Positions 26,456 through 35,803 of a stretch of DNA of 64,000 bases are shown one piece after another. The notes under the pieces are model-generated. The model searched no databases and was not told the DNA's origin. It worked only from the letters and a program-made list of their open reading frames with translations. The translations under genes and the position numbers were made by a program. This stretch comes from Acidimicrobiaceae bacterium (GTDB lineage Bacteria; Actinomycetota; Acidimicrobiia; Acidimicrobiales; RAAP-2). The DNA is taken from positions 41,434 to 105,433 of the forward strand of contig PLON01000073.1 of the NCBI GenBank assembly GCA_003142095.1, written 5' to 3'. The first letter of the stretch is position 1. Every line of letters starts with the position of its first letter.

Positions 26456-27766
26456 GTGAAGAGAATCAGGGTGTCGTTAACCGTGTTCGCTCTTGTGGTT
26501 GGCGCCACAGTTGTCGCGAGCGAACCCGTCGGAGCCGCCGTCACTACCTCGAGCGTTTCGCGAGTCTGGACCGAGCCAGAGAGCGGGTACAGCTTCATTG
26601 ACGCTGCAATCGATGAAGCGCACAAAAGTATCGATCTCTCGATGTACGAACTGTCGGACCCAACGATTGAACGCGACCTCGTCATCAGGGCTCGTGACGG
26701 CGTCGACGTCCGAGTAATTCTCAACGCCGCGTACGACGGCACTAGAGAGAACGCCACGGCGGCTGCGGTACTGCGGTCAGGTTCAGTCCATGTGGTGTGG
26801 GCGCCGACGAACCAGATCTTCCACGCGAAGTACCTGGTTGTCGATAACAGAATCGCCTACATCGGCACCGGAAATCTCGTGCCGTCCGACTACCCGACAA
26901 CGCGCGACTTCTGGGTCAGTGATATTCAGCCCCGAGACGTGTCGGTGATCGTGGCGACCTTCAACGGAGACTTTGACCATGGGGGTACAACGAGTCACCA
27001 GGCCGGAGGCTTGGTGTGGAGTCCTGGCTCGACGGCCACGCTCATCGGTTTGATTTCGGCCGCTCACCGCACTCTTCTCGTAGAGAACGAAGAGATGGAT
27101 TCGTCGTCGATCGAAGACGCCCTTATCTCCGCCGCTCGACGCGGAGTGTCCGTCGACGTGGTGATGACGGAGGACCCTGAGTGGACGGTGGCACTCAATC
27201 GTCTCGCGGCCGCTGGGGTTCACGTGCACGTTCTCAACGAGTCGCAGATCTACATTCACGCCAAGGCCATCTGTGCTGACTGCACTACGACGTCGGGGAC
27301 CGTGTTCATTGGCAGCGAGAATTTCTCAACGTCGTCGCTTTCGTACAATCGTGAACTCGGCGTCATTACTTCGACGCCCGCCGCAGTTCGGGCGGTGCGA
27401 AGCGCGGTGGACTCTGACTACGCGGCGGGCACCCCCGTCCGATCAACGCCAAGTACGCCAACCACCACTCCGATCGTCTCTTCGGGTCACGGAGTCACGA
27501 TCACGTCCGTCATCGTGTCTATTCGCCCGGGCGATTATGAGTCGTTGAACGCGCATTCGGCCAAAGCCGGCGACAGTTGCTCGCTCTCCGTCGTTCTGCC
27601 AAGCGGTTACTCCAGCGAGTCTCGTGGTCTTGGTCACTCGGCGACGAACGCCGAAGGAAACGTGACATGGACCTGGAAGATCGGAACCAGCACCGATCCT
27701 GGAACGGCCACAGCTACCGTGACGTGCACGGCTGGGCGCGCAAGCAGGAATTTCACCATCTCCTGA
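26456..27766 (+). CDS. Secreted phospholipase D-like protein
   Basis: About 436 residues. A signal peptide (KRIRVSLTVFALVVGATVVASEPVGAA) precedes two PLD-like halves. Each carries an HxKx4D motif: FHAKYLVVD with IGTGNL, and IHAKAICAD with IGSENFS. A Ser/Thr/Pro linker and an Ig-like C-terminal domain (from about 345) follow. Likely extracellular phosphodiesterase acting on phospholipid or nucleic acid. GTG at 26456 with GGAG upstream is chosen because the signal peptide begins there; the longer ORF overlaps the hydrolase gene. Confidence 0.8.
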   Translation: MKRIRVSLTVFALVVGATVVASEPVGAAVTTSSVSRVWTEPESGYSFIDAAIDEAHKSIDLSMYELSDPTIERDLVIRARDGVDVRVILNAAYDGTRENATAAAVLRSGSVHVVWAPTNQIFHAKYLVVDNRIAYIGTGNLVPSDYPTTRDFWVSDIQPRDVSVIVATFNGDFDHGGTTSHQAGGLVWSPGSTATLIGLISAAHRTLLVENEEMDSSSIEDALISAARRGVSVDVVMTEDPEWTVALNRLAAAGVHVHVLNESQIYIHAKAICADCTTTSGTVFIGSENFSTSSLSYNRELGVITSTPAAVRAVRSAVDSDYAAGTPVRSTPSTPTTTPIVSSGHGVTITSVIVSIRPGDYESLNAHSAKAGDSCSLSVVLPSGYSSESRGLGHSATNAEGNVTWTWKIGTSTDPGTATATVTCTAGRASRNFTIS

Positions 27767-27775
27767 GCGAGACGG

Positions 27776-28663
27776 CTACGACTTTACGGCGAGCCCCCGA
27801 CTGGCCGCACTGACGTCAAGCCCGCTCGACCCATTCTCAACGAGGGAGTGCCAACGTTCGGCGATCACTGAGGCGACGGGTGCAGCGTCCGTCCCCGCGT
27901 CGGCGCCGACGAGTTCCAGATCCTTGAGTGCCCAGTCGAGCGAGAAATCCGGACGAAAGTCGGCGTCGATCATCTTTTCAAGTTTGGCCACCGCGTACGG
28001 CGACGCGAGGGCGTTATCACGTAGCGCTTCGAGGAGAAGCGACGGTTCCGTTTGCAGTCGCGTCGCGAGCGACAGCGACTCGGCAGCCCCCTCGGTTTGA
28101 AAGGCGAGCCACGTGTTCAAAATCAATTTCATTCGGCTTCCCGCACCGATGGGACCGAGCCACATTGTCTTTCGCCCAATGGCGTCAAAGACATCCTGGA
28201 GCAGTGGCGCTACAGATTCGTCACCCGACGCGAGAATGAGGAGTTCGCCTGATTCGGCCGGTCCCCGACTTCCCGATACCGGCGCATCAATGAACGCCAC
28301 ATCCGATCGGAGTGAACGCGCCCGATCCGCGATGTCGTCAGTCGCTTTCGGCCCGATAGTCGCCATCTGGACCCAGATGGCGTCACGTTGCATCGCCTGC
28401 AGTCCTTGCTCATCGAACATGAGGTTCTCGGTCACGTCCGCCGTTGGCAACATGGTCAGCACCACGTCGGCTTTAGCCACGGCGTCTTTGGCCTCCGGGT
28501 GGCTCGTTGCGCCGAGATCGACTAACGGAATGATCGTCAGCTCGTGGCGAGACCAGACGTCGACGTCGAAGTGGGCGACGAGAAGCCGCTTGGCCATCGC
28601 GGCGCCCATCGTGCCAGCGCCGATAACAGCGATGCGCGATGAGCTGAGTGTTGTGTCTGTCAT
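27776..28663 (-). CDS. 3-hydroxyisobutyrate dehydrogenase-like NAD(P) oxidoreductase
   Basis: A 295-residue beta-hydroxyacid dehydrogenase. IAVIGAGTMGAAMAKRLL is the Rossmann dinucleotide motif; FIDAPVSGSRGPAESGEL is the substrate-binding signature; MKLILNTWL holds the catalytic Lys. Substrate may be 3-hydroxyisobutyrate, tartronate semialdehyde or a related acid. The ATG has GAGAGG 8 nt upstream. Convergent with the phospholipase gene, 9 nt between stops. Confidence 0.85.
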   Translation of the reverse strand: MTDTTLSSSRIAVIGAGTMGAAMAKRLLVAHFDVDVWSRHELTIIPLVDLGATSHPEAKDAVAKADVVLTMLPTADVTENLMFDEQGLQAMQRDAIWVQMATIGPKATDDIADRARSLRSDVAFIDAPVSGSRGPAESGELLILASGDESVAPLLQDVFDAIGRKTMWLGPIGAGSRMKLILNTWLAFQTEGAAESLSLATRLQTEPSLLLEALRDNALASPYAVAKLEKMIDADFRPDFSLDWALKDLELVGADAGTDAAPVASVIAERWHSLVENGSSGLDVSAASRGLAVKS

Positions 28664-28877
28664 GGGCGGATTCCTCTCACTTCATTTCCAAGGCACGACA
28701 AAGAGGTCGCGATTCGTGTCGATCAGTTGCGCGTGCTCCTTTGGACTCAGCGTATATGCGAGCCCTCGCATTCGTCACGACAATCACCGCGTCAACGTCA
28801 CTGCTTTTCTTGAAGCGAGTGCGACTTTGTGATCAACCCGCAAAGAATTCAGTTCGTTCACTGTCACTACGCTCACT

Positions 28878-28883
28878 TAACCT
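28878..28883 (+). promoter_or_regulatory. Leaderless -10 element, MFS gene
   Basis: TAACCT ends 6 nt before the ATG at 28890; no Shine-Dalgarno. Confidence 0.5.
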
Positions 28884-28889
28884 AGAACG

Positions 28890-30143
28890 ATGAGAAAAAA
28901 ACTCGCCGTGATTGAGCTCGCGAGGCATCGCGAGCCAGCTCTGCTGATTTCGGGGCAGGCGGTGTCAAACTTTGGTGACGGCGTCGCCCTAGTGGCGCTG
29001 ACGTTGCTCGTCTTAGATACCACTCACAGTGTTACCGCCCTTGGTTGGTTCGCCGCCGCCCGAATGACGCCGCAAGTTGTCTTTTTACTTATTGGCGGAG
29101 CGATTGTCGACCGCTTTTCTCGCCGACTTCTTCTCATCCTCTCCGACGTCGCGCGAGCCGTTCTCACGGGCGCCATCGTCGTCTTGATCATGACGCACTC
29201 CTTGCATTTCTGGGAACTCATCGTCTTCGCCGTTCTCTTCGGCTGCTTTGACGCCGTCTTCTTTCCCGCGATCTCGGCGCTAACGCCAGAGATTGTGCCT
29301 GAGGATTTGTTGCCGGCCATGAACGCGGTGCGACCACTGACTAACAACCTCTTGGGCAGCACAATTGGCCCCGCGGTCGGAGGACTGCTCGCGGCGTTCA
29401 GTGCCAGCCTCTCCATTGGAGTCGACTGTGCCACGTTTGTCTTGAGTGCCACGGCGCTGGCTCTCATGAAATCTACGCCCAAGCCCGCACGCGACGCGGC
29501 CGCCACGATGATCGGGGATATCAAAGAGGGGCTGCGCTACGTCTTTCGCACGCGTTGGCTCTGGACGACGTCAGTCTCAGTGACGTTGGTGAACGCCTTC
29601 GTCTTAACGCCGATGTTTGTACTGATCCCTTACTTCTTGCGGCACAACCTGCACCTCGCCAAGGACTACGTCGGCTTCGCCGTCGCGGCGGCGGGCGTGA
29701 CGGGCGCGCTCGGTGCACTGATCGTGGCCAATCTTCCCTCGCCCAAACGTCGCATCCGCATGATGTGGGTGTACTGGTCGATCGCGTCGCTCTCGGCGCT
29801 CGTGATGGGCTTTGCCACGAACTTCTGGGAAGTGATCATTTTTCCGGCCGTCGTGTCGCCCATGATCATTTTCGGCAACGTGATCTTCGAGTCAATGATG
29901 CAAACTGAGGTCCCGCGGGAACTTCTCGGCCGCGCGAGTTCGGTCGACTGGTTCGTCTCGCTCGGCGTCGCTCCCATTGGACTCGTCGTCGCGAGTGAAA
30001 TCGCCAACTTCATTGGGGTACGTGCGTACTTCGTCATTTTCAGCATCATCTGTGTGGTGCCGGGACTTTGGATCATGGTATCGAAGCGAATCAACGCCGT
30101 CGACGCTGAGCGAATTAACCCAGTGGCAGCTTTGGAGCACTAG
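28890..30143 (+). CDS. MFS transporter (enterobactin-exporter/MFS_3 type)
   Basis: A 417-residue permease with twelve predicted helices. The early LLISGQAVSNFGDGVALVALTLLVLDTT pattern and GGAIVDRFSRR motif A loop are typical of the MFS_3 exporter group. Substrate unknown. The start is ATG, 6 nt after TAACCT. Its 3' end overlaps the convergent small gene by 29 nt. Confidence 0.85.
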   Translation: MRKKLAVIELARHREPALLISGQAVSNFGDGVALVALTLLVLDTTHSVTALGWFAAARMTPQVVFLLIGGAIVDRFSRRLLLILSDVARAVLTGAIVVLIMTHSLHFWELIVFAVLFGCFDAVFFPAISALTPEIVPEDLLPAMNAVRPLTNNLLGSTIGPAVGGLLAAFSASLSIGVDCATFVLSATALALMKSTPKPARDAAATMIGDIKEGLRYVFRTRWLWTTSVSVTLVNAFVLTPMFVLIPYFLRHNLHLAKDYVGFAVAAAGVTGALGALIVANLPSPKRRIRMMWVYWSIASLSALVMGFATNFWEVIIFPAVVSPMIIFGNVIFESMMQTEVPRELLGRASSVDWFVSLGVAPIGLVVASEIANFIGVRAYFVIFSIICVVPGLWIMVSKRINAVDAERINPVAALEH

Positions 30144-30420
30144 CGAGCGAGAGCCCGACGACGCGCGCGCCCTTGCGTGCTTCTCCAGGAAAGATGAGAT
30201 CGGGACGAAACGAGCGACCCTTCGCTTCACCCACTCGCCCTCCGCGGACCTCCACCCATTCATCACCGGTCGCCTCGTTGACGACGTGGGCCACAAAAGT
30301 CCAGTGCTGGCGCCTCTCCTTGGGTGCGTTCACGACCACGGCGTCACCGTCACGGACGCCGTTCCACTGACTCGAGCGCACGATGAGCCCGCGGCGAATC
30401 GTGACGGGCTTCTTCGACAT
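30115..30420 (-). CDS. Conserved-looking small protein of unknown function
   Basis: A 101-residue basic protein: a beta-rich segment (RRGLIVRSSQWNGVRDGDAVVV, QHWTFVAHVVNEATGDEWVEVRGGRVGEAKGRSFRPDLIF) with the look of a small actinobacterial DNA- or RNA-associated fold. I cannot name it. The ORF-track extension runs antisense to the nuclease gene and is rejected; ATG at 30420 is the only sensible start. Its GGAGG is only 1 nt from ATG, too close to act well, so initiation may be leaderless from AACAAT. Confidence 0.55.
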   Translation of the reverse strand: MSKKPVTIRRGLIVRSSQWNGVRDGDAVVVNAPKERRQHWTFVAHVVNEATGDEWVEVRGGRVGEAKGRSFRPDLIFPGEARKGARVVGLSLASAPKLPLG

Positions 30421-30462
30421 ACCTCCATTGTTACCTGTTCTCGTGACGTCACAGTCGTGACG

Positions 30463-30468
30463 TAGCGT
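30463..30468 (+). promoter_or_regulatory. Leaderless -10 element, RecB-like gene
   Basis: TAGCGT ends 6 nt before the ATG at 30475. A perfect GTGACGTCAC palindrome (30443-30452) lies just upstream and may be an operator. Confidence 0.55.
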
Positions 30469-30474
30469 TTCTTC

Positions 30475-31266
30475 ATGGCCTTTGAACAACCACTCCCCCA
30501 GTCGCTCTCGCCGTCGCGCTTGGCCGACTTTCAGGCCTGTCCCCGCCGCTACCAGCACGCGTCCATTGAGCGCATCCCCCAGCCCGCGACGTACGCCACC
30601 GCAAAAGGGCGCTTCGTGCACTACGTTTTCGAACGTCTTCATCAGCTCCCCGCCGACGAACGCACGATCGATCGTACGCGCGACTTCGTGGCGAGCGCGG
30701 CCGACGAGATCCTCACCGATGACGTTCGCCAGGAGATCGCTCTCGACGACGCGATGATGACCCGCCTGCTCGACGAGACCGATACCATCATCGCTCGGTA
30801 CTTCGAGATGGAAGATCCGAAAGAAGTTCAGCACGAGGGAGTGGAGCTACGTATTGGCGTCGACGTGAAGGGTGCGCCGCTCTATGGGATCTTGGACCGA
30901 CTCGACCGCGAAGAGGACGGCTCGCTCACGATCGTCGACTACAAGACCGGCGGACTACCGAATCGCAACTACGACAGTCACACTTTCGCGAACGCCGAAC
31001 TCTACGCCGCTCTCTGTGAGGCCCACCTCGGCGAACGACCGACGAAGATTCGTCTGATGTACGTGGCCCACGGTCAGTCGATCGAGCGGCCGGTGAGCGA
31101 AGTCGTCACGAACGCGAGAGCACAGGCCGCCGCGGGCGCATGGTCACGTATTACTCGCTACTACGACGAGGGCGATTTTCCGGCCACTCCATCAACGAAC
31201 TCCTGTCGCTTTTGCGCCTTTAAGGATCGCTGCCGCGCAAACGGCGTGGCCGTACCGGGACGCTAA
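30475..31266 (+). CDS. RecB-family PD-(D/E)XK nuclease with Fe-S cysteines
   Basis: A 263-residue exonuclease-domain protein. SPSRLADFQACPRRY at the N-terminus, GILDRLDREEDG and VDYKTGG form the PD-(D/E)XK active site. Four Cys (C22, C244, C247, C253) match the AddB/Cas4-type iron-sulfur clasp. Likely a DNA-repair nuclease; stand-alone actinobacterial members are common. No CRISPR array or cas gene is nearby, so Cas4 is unlikely. Confidence 0.85.
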   Translation: MAFEQPLPQSLSPSRLADFQACPRRYQHASIERIPQPATYATAKGRFVHYVFERLHQLPADERTIDRTRDFVASAADEILTDDVRQEIALDDAMMTRLLDETDTIIARYFEMEDPKEVQHEGVELRIGVDVKGAPLYGILDRLDREEDGSLTIVDYKTGGLPNRNYDSHTFANAELYAALCEAHLGERPTKIRLMYVAHGQSIERPVSEVVTNARAQAAAGAWSRITRYYDEGDFPATPSTNSCRFCAFKDRCRANGVAVPGR

Positions 31267-31271
31267 CTCCC

Positions 31272-31277
31272 TAGGCT
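31272..31277 (+). promoter_or_regulatory. Leaderless -10 element, DsbA-like gene
   Basis: TAGGCT ends 6 nt before the GTG at 31284. Confidence 0.5.
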
Positions 31278-31283
31278 GACTTG

Positions 31284-31880
31284 GTGCCGGCCTTTCAACT
31301 CTCCTACGACTACCGTTGCCCCTTCGCCAAAAACATTCATCTGCACGTCGTGACGGCGCTGCGCGCCGGGGCCGATTTTGACGTGACCTTCGTGCCCTGG
31401 ACGATGAGTCAGGGTTACCGTGCTGACGGAGCGCCCGACGTGTGGGACGATCCGGCGCGCGACGCCGAACACTTCGCGTTAGCCGTGAGTACCTCTATCC
31501 GCGACCTCGCGCCCGAACGCTTTCTTGACGCTCACAAAGCACTCTTTCGAGCTCGCCACGAACGGGCCATTCGCCTCGTCAACGAGCGGGAGATCACCGA
31601 TGCGCTGGACGGACTTCAACTCGATCTCGGAACGATCTTCGAGGACGTGGCGTCGCGTCGACCCCACAAAGTCATTGGAGAGAGCTTCCGCGAGTTCGAG
31701 CAATACGAGGCCTTTGGTGTACCCACGTTCGTCGTCAACGGTGACGCGACGTTCGTGCGCTACATGAACCCCCCGAATGACGATCCCACCGCGTCGATTA
31801 CGGTCATTCAGTCACTCATCGATCTCATGAGCAACCAGAGTGCCCTGAACGAGTTCAAGCACACCAAAGTGGCGATGTAG
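31284..31880 (+). CDS. DsbA-like thioredoxin-fold oxidoreductase
   Basis: A 198-residue protein with a helical insertion in a thioredoxin fold. FQLSYDYRCPFAKNIHLHV gives a CPFA site with one Cys, as in mycothiol-dependent or 2-hydroxychromene isomerase-like DsbA relatives rather than CxxC DsbA. FGVPTFVVNG supplies the cis-Pro loop. No signal peptide, so cytoplasmic. GTG at 31284 is favoured over TTG 31281 by the TAGGCT spacing. Stop lies 7 nt from the convergent DoxX stop. Confidence 0.8.
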   Translation: MPAFQLSYDYRCPFAKNIHLHVVTALRAGADFDVTFVPWTMSQGYRADGAPDVWDDPARDAEHFALAVSTSIRDLAPERFLDAHKALFRARHERAIRLVNEREITDALDGLQLDLGTIFEDVASRRPHKVIGESFREFEQYEAFGVPTFVVNGDATFVRYMNPPNDDPTASITVIQSLIDLMSNQSALNEFKHTKVAM

Positions 31881-31887
31881 CTCGTCT

Positions 31888-32253
31888 CTAGGCGAGGCGA
31901 AAGATCACTTCGAGGAGTGCCACGACCCCGAGGGCGAGCGCCGGCGTGAAGTATTTCGCCTTGTCATCGTTTCGAAGGTGAAAGACGACGGCCATGGCCA
32001 TCATTACCGTCAGTCCGGCTGCGCCCACTTCATTGATCACGCCCAGTGCCGACGTTCGTGGGGCGACGAGACCGGCCATCACGGCAATGCCACCGAGTAC
32101 TTCGACGATGCCAATTCGCTGATACCCGCGTTTGGTGAATCCGAGGTGTTCCGCGGCCTTGGACATCGCCGGGTTGAAGACAACCTTCTGGGCTCCAGCT
32201 GAGGCAAATGCCAGAAAAAGCAGTATGGACAACAGGGCAGCAGCAACAGACAT
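31888..32253 (-). CDS. DoxX-like membrane protein
   Basis: A 121-residue four-helix protein of the DoxX family: FASAGAQKVVFNPAMSKAAEHLGF after helix 1 and IGIVEVLGGIAVMAGL in helix 2 are the family pattern. DoxX proteins associate with oxidoreductases or superoxide detoxification in some bacteria; the role here is unknown. GAGG lies 8 nt before the ATG. Confidence 0.8.
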   Translation of the reverse strand: MSVAAALLSILLFLAFASAGAQKVVFNPAMSKAAEHLGFTKRGYQRIGIVEVLGGIAVMAGLVAPRTSALGVINEVGAAGLTVMMAMAVVFHLRNDDKAKYFTPALALGVVALLEVIFRLA

Positions 32254-32390
32254 TTATATACCTCGGTAGGGGCCAATTTTAACGTTGACTTGCAACGGAA
32301 CTCGGATGATCGACTTTAATCGGTTCGAATAGACCACGAATTTCATTCGCTCGCGAAACACACTGGCGCGGGTGGTCGTCACTTCGCCGC

Positions 32391-32396
32391 TATCGT
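32391..32396 (+). promoter_or_regulatory. Leaderless -10 element, purK
   Basis: TATCGT ends 7 nt before the GTG at 32404. Confidence 0.45.
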
Positions 32397-32403
32397 CTCG
32401 AAC

Positions 32404-33561
32404 GTGTCGAACCTCCATACTTCACACAGCTTCACCCGCGTTGGAGTGGTGGGAGCCGGACAGCTCGCCCACATGATGGGTGAATGCGCGAGCGACCTCG
32501 GTCTCGAGCTTTCGGTGCTCGCTCTCGCCAGCGACGACTCCGCGACAAAGACCATTCACGACGTCGTGCTGGGCTCGGCGACCGACGCTGGCGCTCTTCA
32601 CCGCTTGGCCGAGCGCGTCGACGTCATCACCTTCGACCACGAACTGGTGGACCTCGAGATTCTCGAGGCACTCGAAGCAGACGGCGTCGTTCTTCGACCG
32701 AGCGCTCAAGCTCTGCGCTTCGCTGTCGACAAAGCGTTCCAGCGTCGCGCCTTTCGCCATCACCATCTACCCGTCCCGCGTTTTCTCGTCGTCAGTTCAT
32801 CGCGCGACGAGCGTCTCGTGCCATTCCTCGACGAACTCGGAGCCGCGCCGGTGGTGAAGGCCTCACGCGGGGGCTACGATGGACGAGGCGTCGCGTTCGC
32901 GAAGAATCGCGAAGACTCGCTCGCCCTTGTTGACGAATTGGCGAGGTCCGGTGACGTCGTGGTGGAAGAGCGACTTCACCTACGTAGCGAAGTTGCGCAA
33001 CTCGTCGCGCGCACGGCCGATGGCGAACTGAGTTACTTCCCCGTCGTGACAACAGTCCAGCGAAACGGCATGTGTGTCGAGGTTCGTCACCCGAGCGAAC
33101 TCGACGATGCAATTCGCGCCGAAGCAGAACGCCTGAGTGGGGCGGTGGCGTCCCTGGTTCGCGGAGTCGGCATTATGGCGATCGAGTATTTGGTAACCGC
33201 CGAGGGACTCGTGATCAATGAAGTCGCCCTACGACCTCACAACAGTGGTCACTGGTCAATCGAAGGGGCCACGACAAGCCAGTTCGCTCAGCACCTGCGC
33301 TGCGTAAGCGGCCAGCCCCTCGGACCAGTTGAACCCACGAGCAACTTCGCGGTCATGGTCAACGTGGTGGGCGCTCTGGTGCCCGGCTCGCTCGACGCGG
33401 CGCGTCAAATCAAAGACGTGTACGTGCACGACTACGGAAAATCATGGCGCCCGGGCCGCAAACTCGGCCACGTAACCGCACTCGGTGATGAGCCCCGCGA
33501 ACCCCACGTGAGAGCATGGAAGAGTGCCCGCGCGTACGGCACCGTAACCCAGGAGGCGTAG
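32404..33561 (+). CDS. purK: N5-carboxyaminoimidazole ribonucleotide synthase
   Basis: ATP-grasp enzyme of 385 residues carboxylating AIR to N5-CAIR in purine synthesis. [21 protein letters not shown] is the N-terminal preATP-grasp signature; [14 protein letters not shown] is the ATP-binding loop; [23 protein letters not shown] is the PurK-specific C-terminal motif. GTG start 7 nt after TATCGT. purE follows immediately; the purK TAG and the purE GTG share a base. Confidence 0.95.
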   Translation: MSNLHTSHSFTRVGVVGAGQLAHMMGECASDLGLELSVLALASDDSATKTIHDVVLGSATDAGALHRLAERVDVITFDHELVDLEILEALEADGVVLRPSAQALRFAVDKAFQRRAFRHHHLPVPRFLVVSSSRDERLVPFLDELGAAPVVKASRGGYDGRGVAFAKNREDSLALVDELARSGDVVVEERLHLRSEVAQLVARTADGELSYFPVVTTVQRNGMCVEVRHPSELDDAIRAEAERLSGAVASLVRGVGIMAIEYLVTAEGLVINEVALRPHNSGHWSIEGATTSQFAQHLRCVSGQPLGPVEPTSNFAVMVNVVGALVPGSLDAARQIKDVYVHDYGKSWRPGRKLGHVTALGDEPREPHVRAWKSARAYGTVTQEA

Positions 33562-34049
33562 TGCAACCAGTCGTGGGAATCGTAATGGGCTCGTCGTCCG
33601 ACCTCGAGGTCATGAACGACGCGGCGAAGATCCTCGCCCGTTTCGAGGTGGAGCACGAAGTACGCGTTCTCTCCGCACACCGCACCCCGTCGGCCATGCT
33701 CGAATACGCAAGCGACGCCCAGGGACGCGGTCTGAAGGTGCTCATCGCCGGGGCCGGCGGTGCCGCGCACCTGCCCGGCATGCTCGCGGCGTCCACCACG
33801 CTGCCCGTCATTGGCGTACCGGTAGCACTGGCTCGCCTGGACGGCCTCGACTCACTGTTGTCGATTGTCCAGATGCCCCGCGGAGTACCCGTCGCGACCG
33901 TCGCCATCAACGGAGCCACGAACGCTGGGCTCTTGGCGTTACGAATTCTCGCAACGTCGAACGAGACTCTCGCCAGCGAGCTCGAGACGTACCGACTCGA
34001 GCTCGCTGGCGAAGCCCGGGCGCAGGACACAGATTTACCAAGAAATTAA
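33561..34049 (+). CDS. purE: N5-carboxyaminoimidazole ribonucleotide mutase
   Basis: Class I PurE of 162 residues, converting N5-CAIR to [35 protein letters not shown] and [24 protein letters not shown] are the conserved substrate-binding segments. GTG at 33561 is supported by AGGAGG 4 nt upstream; it overlaps the purK stop by one base. The ORF-track extension into purK is not used. Forms the classic purKE pair. Confidence 0.95.
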   Translation: MQPVVGIVMGSSSDLEVMNDAAKILARFEVEHEVRVLSAHRTPSAMLEYASDAQGRGLKVLIAGAGGAAHLPGMLAASTTLPVIGVPVALARLDGLDSLLSIVQMPRGVPVATVAINGATNAGLLALRILATSNETLASELETYRLELAGEARAQDTDLPRN

Positions 34050-34133
34050 GTTCGATGACGACGCGCGACCGCGTGCGTCGAACTCCTTGCACCAGTTCGC
34101 TCTAGTCTGGTCGGGTAACAAAAGGAGGCCCAC

Positions 34134-34892
34134 GTGGGCATAATGAAGCGCGTCCAGACAATCTTTCAGGCGAAGGCCAACGACGCACTAAACAAGGCCG
34201 AGGATCCTCGTCAAACGCTCGACCTCTCGTACGAACAGCAGTTAGAAAACCTCACCAAGGTGAAGCGAGCCGTGGCCGATGTCGCGACCGCGAAGAAGCG
34301 CGTCGAAATCCAAGCCGAACAGCTGAAGAGCCAAGGGGACAAGCTCGCCGAGCAGGCGAAGGCGGCGCTCGGGCAGGGCAACGAGCCCCTCGCGCGTGAG
34401 GCGTTAACCCGTCGCGAGGCCATTGCCAGTCAACTCAAGGACCTTGAAGTCCAGCACGCCTCGATTGACGATCAACTCCAGAAGCTCGAAGCGACCGCCA
34501 CAAAGTTGCAGACCGAAATCGAAGCCTTCCGGACGAAGAAGGAGACGATCAAGGCCACGTACACCGCCGCAGAGGCGTCCGCGCACGTGAACGAGGCGGT
34601 TAGTGGTATCTCGACCTCAATGGGTGACGCCGGTGCCGCGATGCAACGCGCCCAAGACAAAGTCGCGCAGATGCAGGCGCGCAGCGGCGCCCTTGACGAG
34701 CTGCTGTCGTCGGGAGCTCTCACGGATCTCACGAACACCAACGACGACATCCAGGCTCAGCTCGATAAGGCCTCCGCGCAGTCCGACATCGACGCACAGT
34801 TGGCCGCCCTCAAGGCGACCGGTACTACCACCCAACTACCCGCGGGAACGAGCGAGACTCCCGCAGAAGCGCCGACAACCGAAAGTAACTAG
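34134..34892 (+). CDS. pspA: PspA/IM30 family protein
   Basis: A 252-residue coiled-coil phage-shock protein. MKRVQTIFQAKANDALNKAEDPRQTLDLSYEQQ is the amphipathic membrane-binding helix and first coil, followed by long Lys/Glu/Ala-rich coils to about residue 200 and an acidic Thr/Pro tail. It binds stressed membranes. GTG start has AAGGAGG 5 nt upstream. First of three tightly packed genes with htpX and pspAB. Confidence 0.9.
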   Translation: MGIMKRVQTIFQAKANDALNKAEDPRQTLDLSYEQQLENLTKVKRAVADVATAKKRVEIQAEQLKSQGDKLAEQAKAALGQGNEPLAREALTRREAIASQLKDLEVQHASIDDQLQKLEATATKLQTEIEAFRTKKETIKATYTAAEASAHVNEAVSGISTSMGDAGAAMQRAQDKVAQMQARSGALDELLSSGALTDLTNTNDDIQAQLDKASAQSDIDAQLAALKATGTTTQLPAGTSETPAEAPTTESN

Positions 34893-34894
34893 CC

Positions 34895-35803
34895 GTGGCG
34901 ACTTCCAAGATTGAGACAGACCATAAGTTAAACGTGCGCATGTTCATCACGGGCCTCGCGCTCGTGGCGCTCTACGCGATCATCGTTTCGGTCATGATCA
35001 GCCTGGGCGTCTCACTTGTGCTGGTGATCATCATCGCTGGCGGACTGCTCTTTTCTCAGTACTACTTCTCGGACAAAATCGCGATGTTCTCGATGCACGC
35101 TCACGAGGTCACGCCCCAGCAAGAGCCCAAGCTCCACGAGATCGTTGACCGTCTGTGCCTGCTCGCCAATATGAAAAAGCCCCGCGTGGGTGTGTCCGAG
35201 ATGGACATGCCTAATGCCTTCGCCACAGGGCGCAGTCCCAATCACGCGGTCATCTGTGCGACGCGCGGTTTGATGAACCGCTTGAGTGACGAAGAGCTCG
35301 AAGCCGTCTTGGCTCACGAACTGAGCCACGTGGCGCATCGTGACGTGGCCGTTATGACGATCGCGTCTGGGGTGGGCATGCTGGCCGGCCTCGTGAGTCG
35401 CGTCGCGCTCTTCGGTGCCATGTTCGGCGGCGGCGGACGCGGCGGGCGCGGCGGCCAGAACATCGTCTTGCTCGAGATGGCCACCATGCTCATCTCGATT
35501 CTTATCTACATCGTCGCCTACCTCTTGACCATGGCGCTTTCTCGTTACCGCGAACTCGCGGCGGATCGTTCGGGTGCCATCTTGATCGGCAAGCCCAGCG
35601 TCCTCGCCAGCGCACTCGTGCACATCACGGGCGATATGGGAAAGATTCCGCGTAACGACCTGCGTAAGTCCGAAGGCATGAACGCCTTCTTCTTTGCGCC
35701 GGCGCTCGCCGGAGGCACGGCCGCGAACCTCTTTTCGACGCACCCGTCGCTCGAAGTGCGCCTCAACCAGTTGAGCAAGCTCGAAAAGGAACTCAACGGC
35801 TAG
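34895..35803 (+). CDS. htpX: Membrane zinc metalloprotease HtpX
   Basis: M48B protease of 302 residues. Two N-terminal helices (17-55), HELSH zinc motif (141-145) within AVLAHELSHVAHRD, two further helices (about 157-208) and the third ligand Glu in RYRELAADRSG. It degrades damaged membrane proteins. A Gly/Arg-rich GGGGRGGRGGQN loop sits between helices. GTG start 2 nt after the pspA stop, so coupled. Confidence 0.93.
   Translation: MATSKIETDHKLNVRMFITGLALVALYAIIVSVMISLGVSLVLVIIIAGGLLFSQYYFSDKIAMFSMHAHEVTPQQEPKLHEIVDRLCLLANMKKPRVGVSEMDMPNAFATGRSPNHAVICATRGLMNRLSDEELEAVLAHELSHVAHRDVAVMTIASGVGMLAGLVSRVALFGAMFGGGGRGGRGGQNIVLLEMATMLISILIYIVAYLLTMALSRYRELAADRSGAILIGKPSVLASALVHITGDMGKIPRNDLRKSEGMNAFFFAPALAGGTAANLFSTHPSLEVRLNQLSKLEKELNG

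Noticed and set aside
30475-31266. Cas4-type nuclease suggesting a CRISPR locus
   Set aside because: No cas genes or repeats in the window; stand-alone RecB-like proteins with Fe-S cysteines are common.
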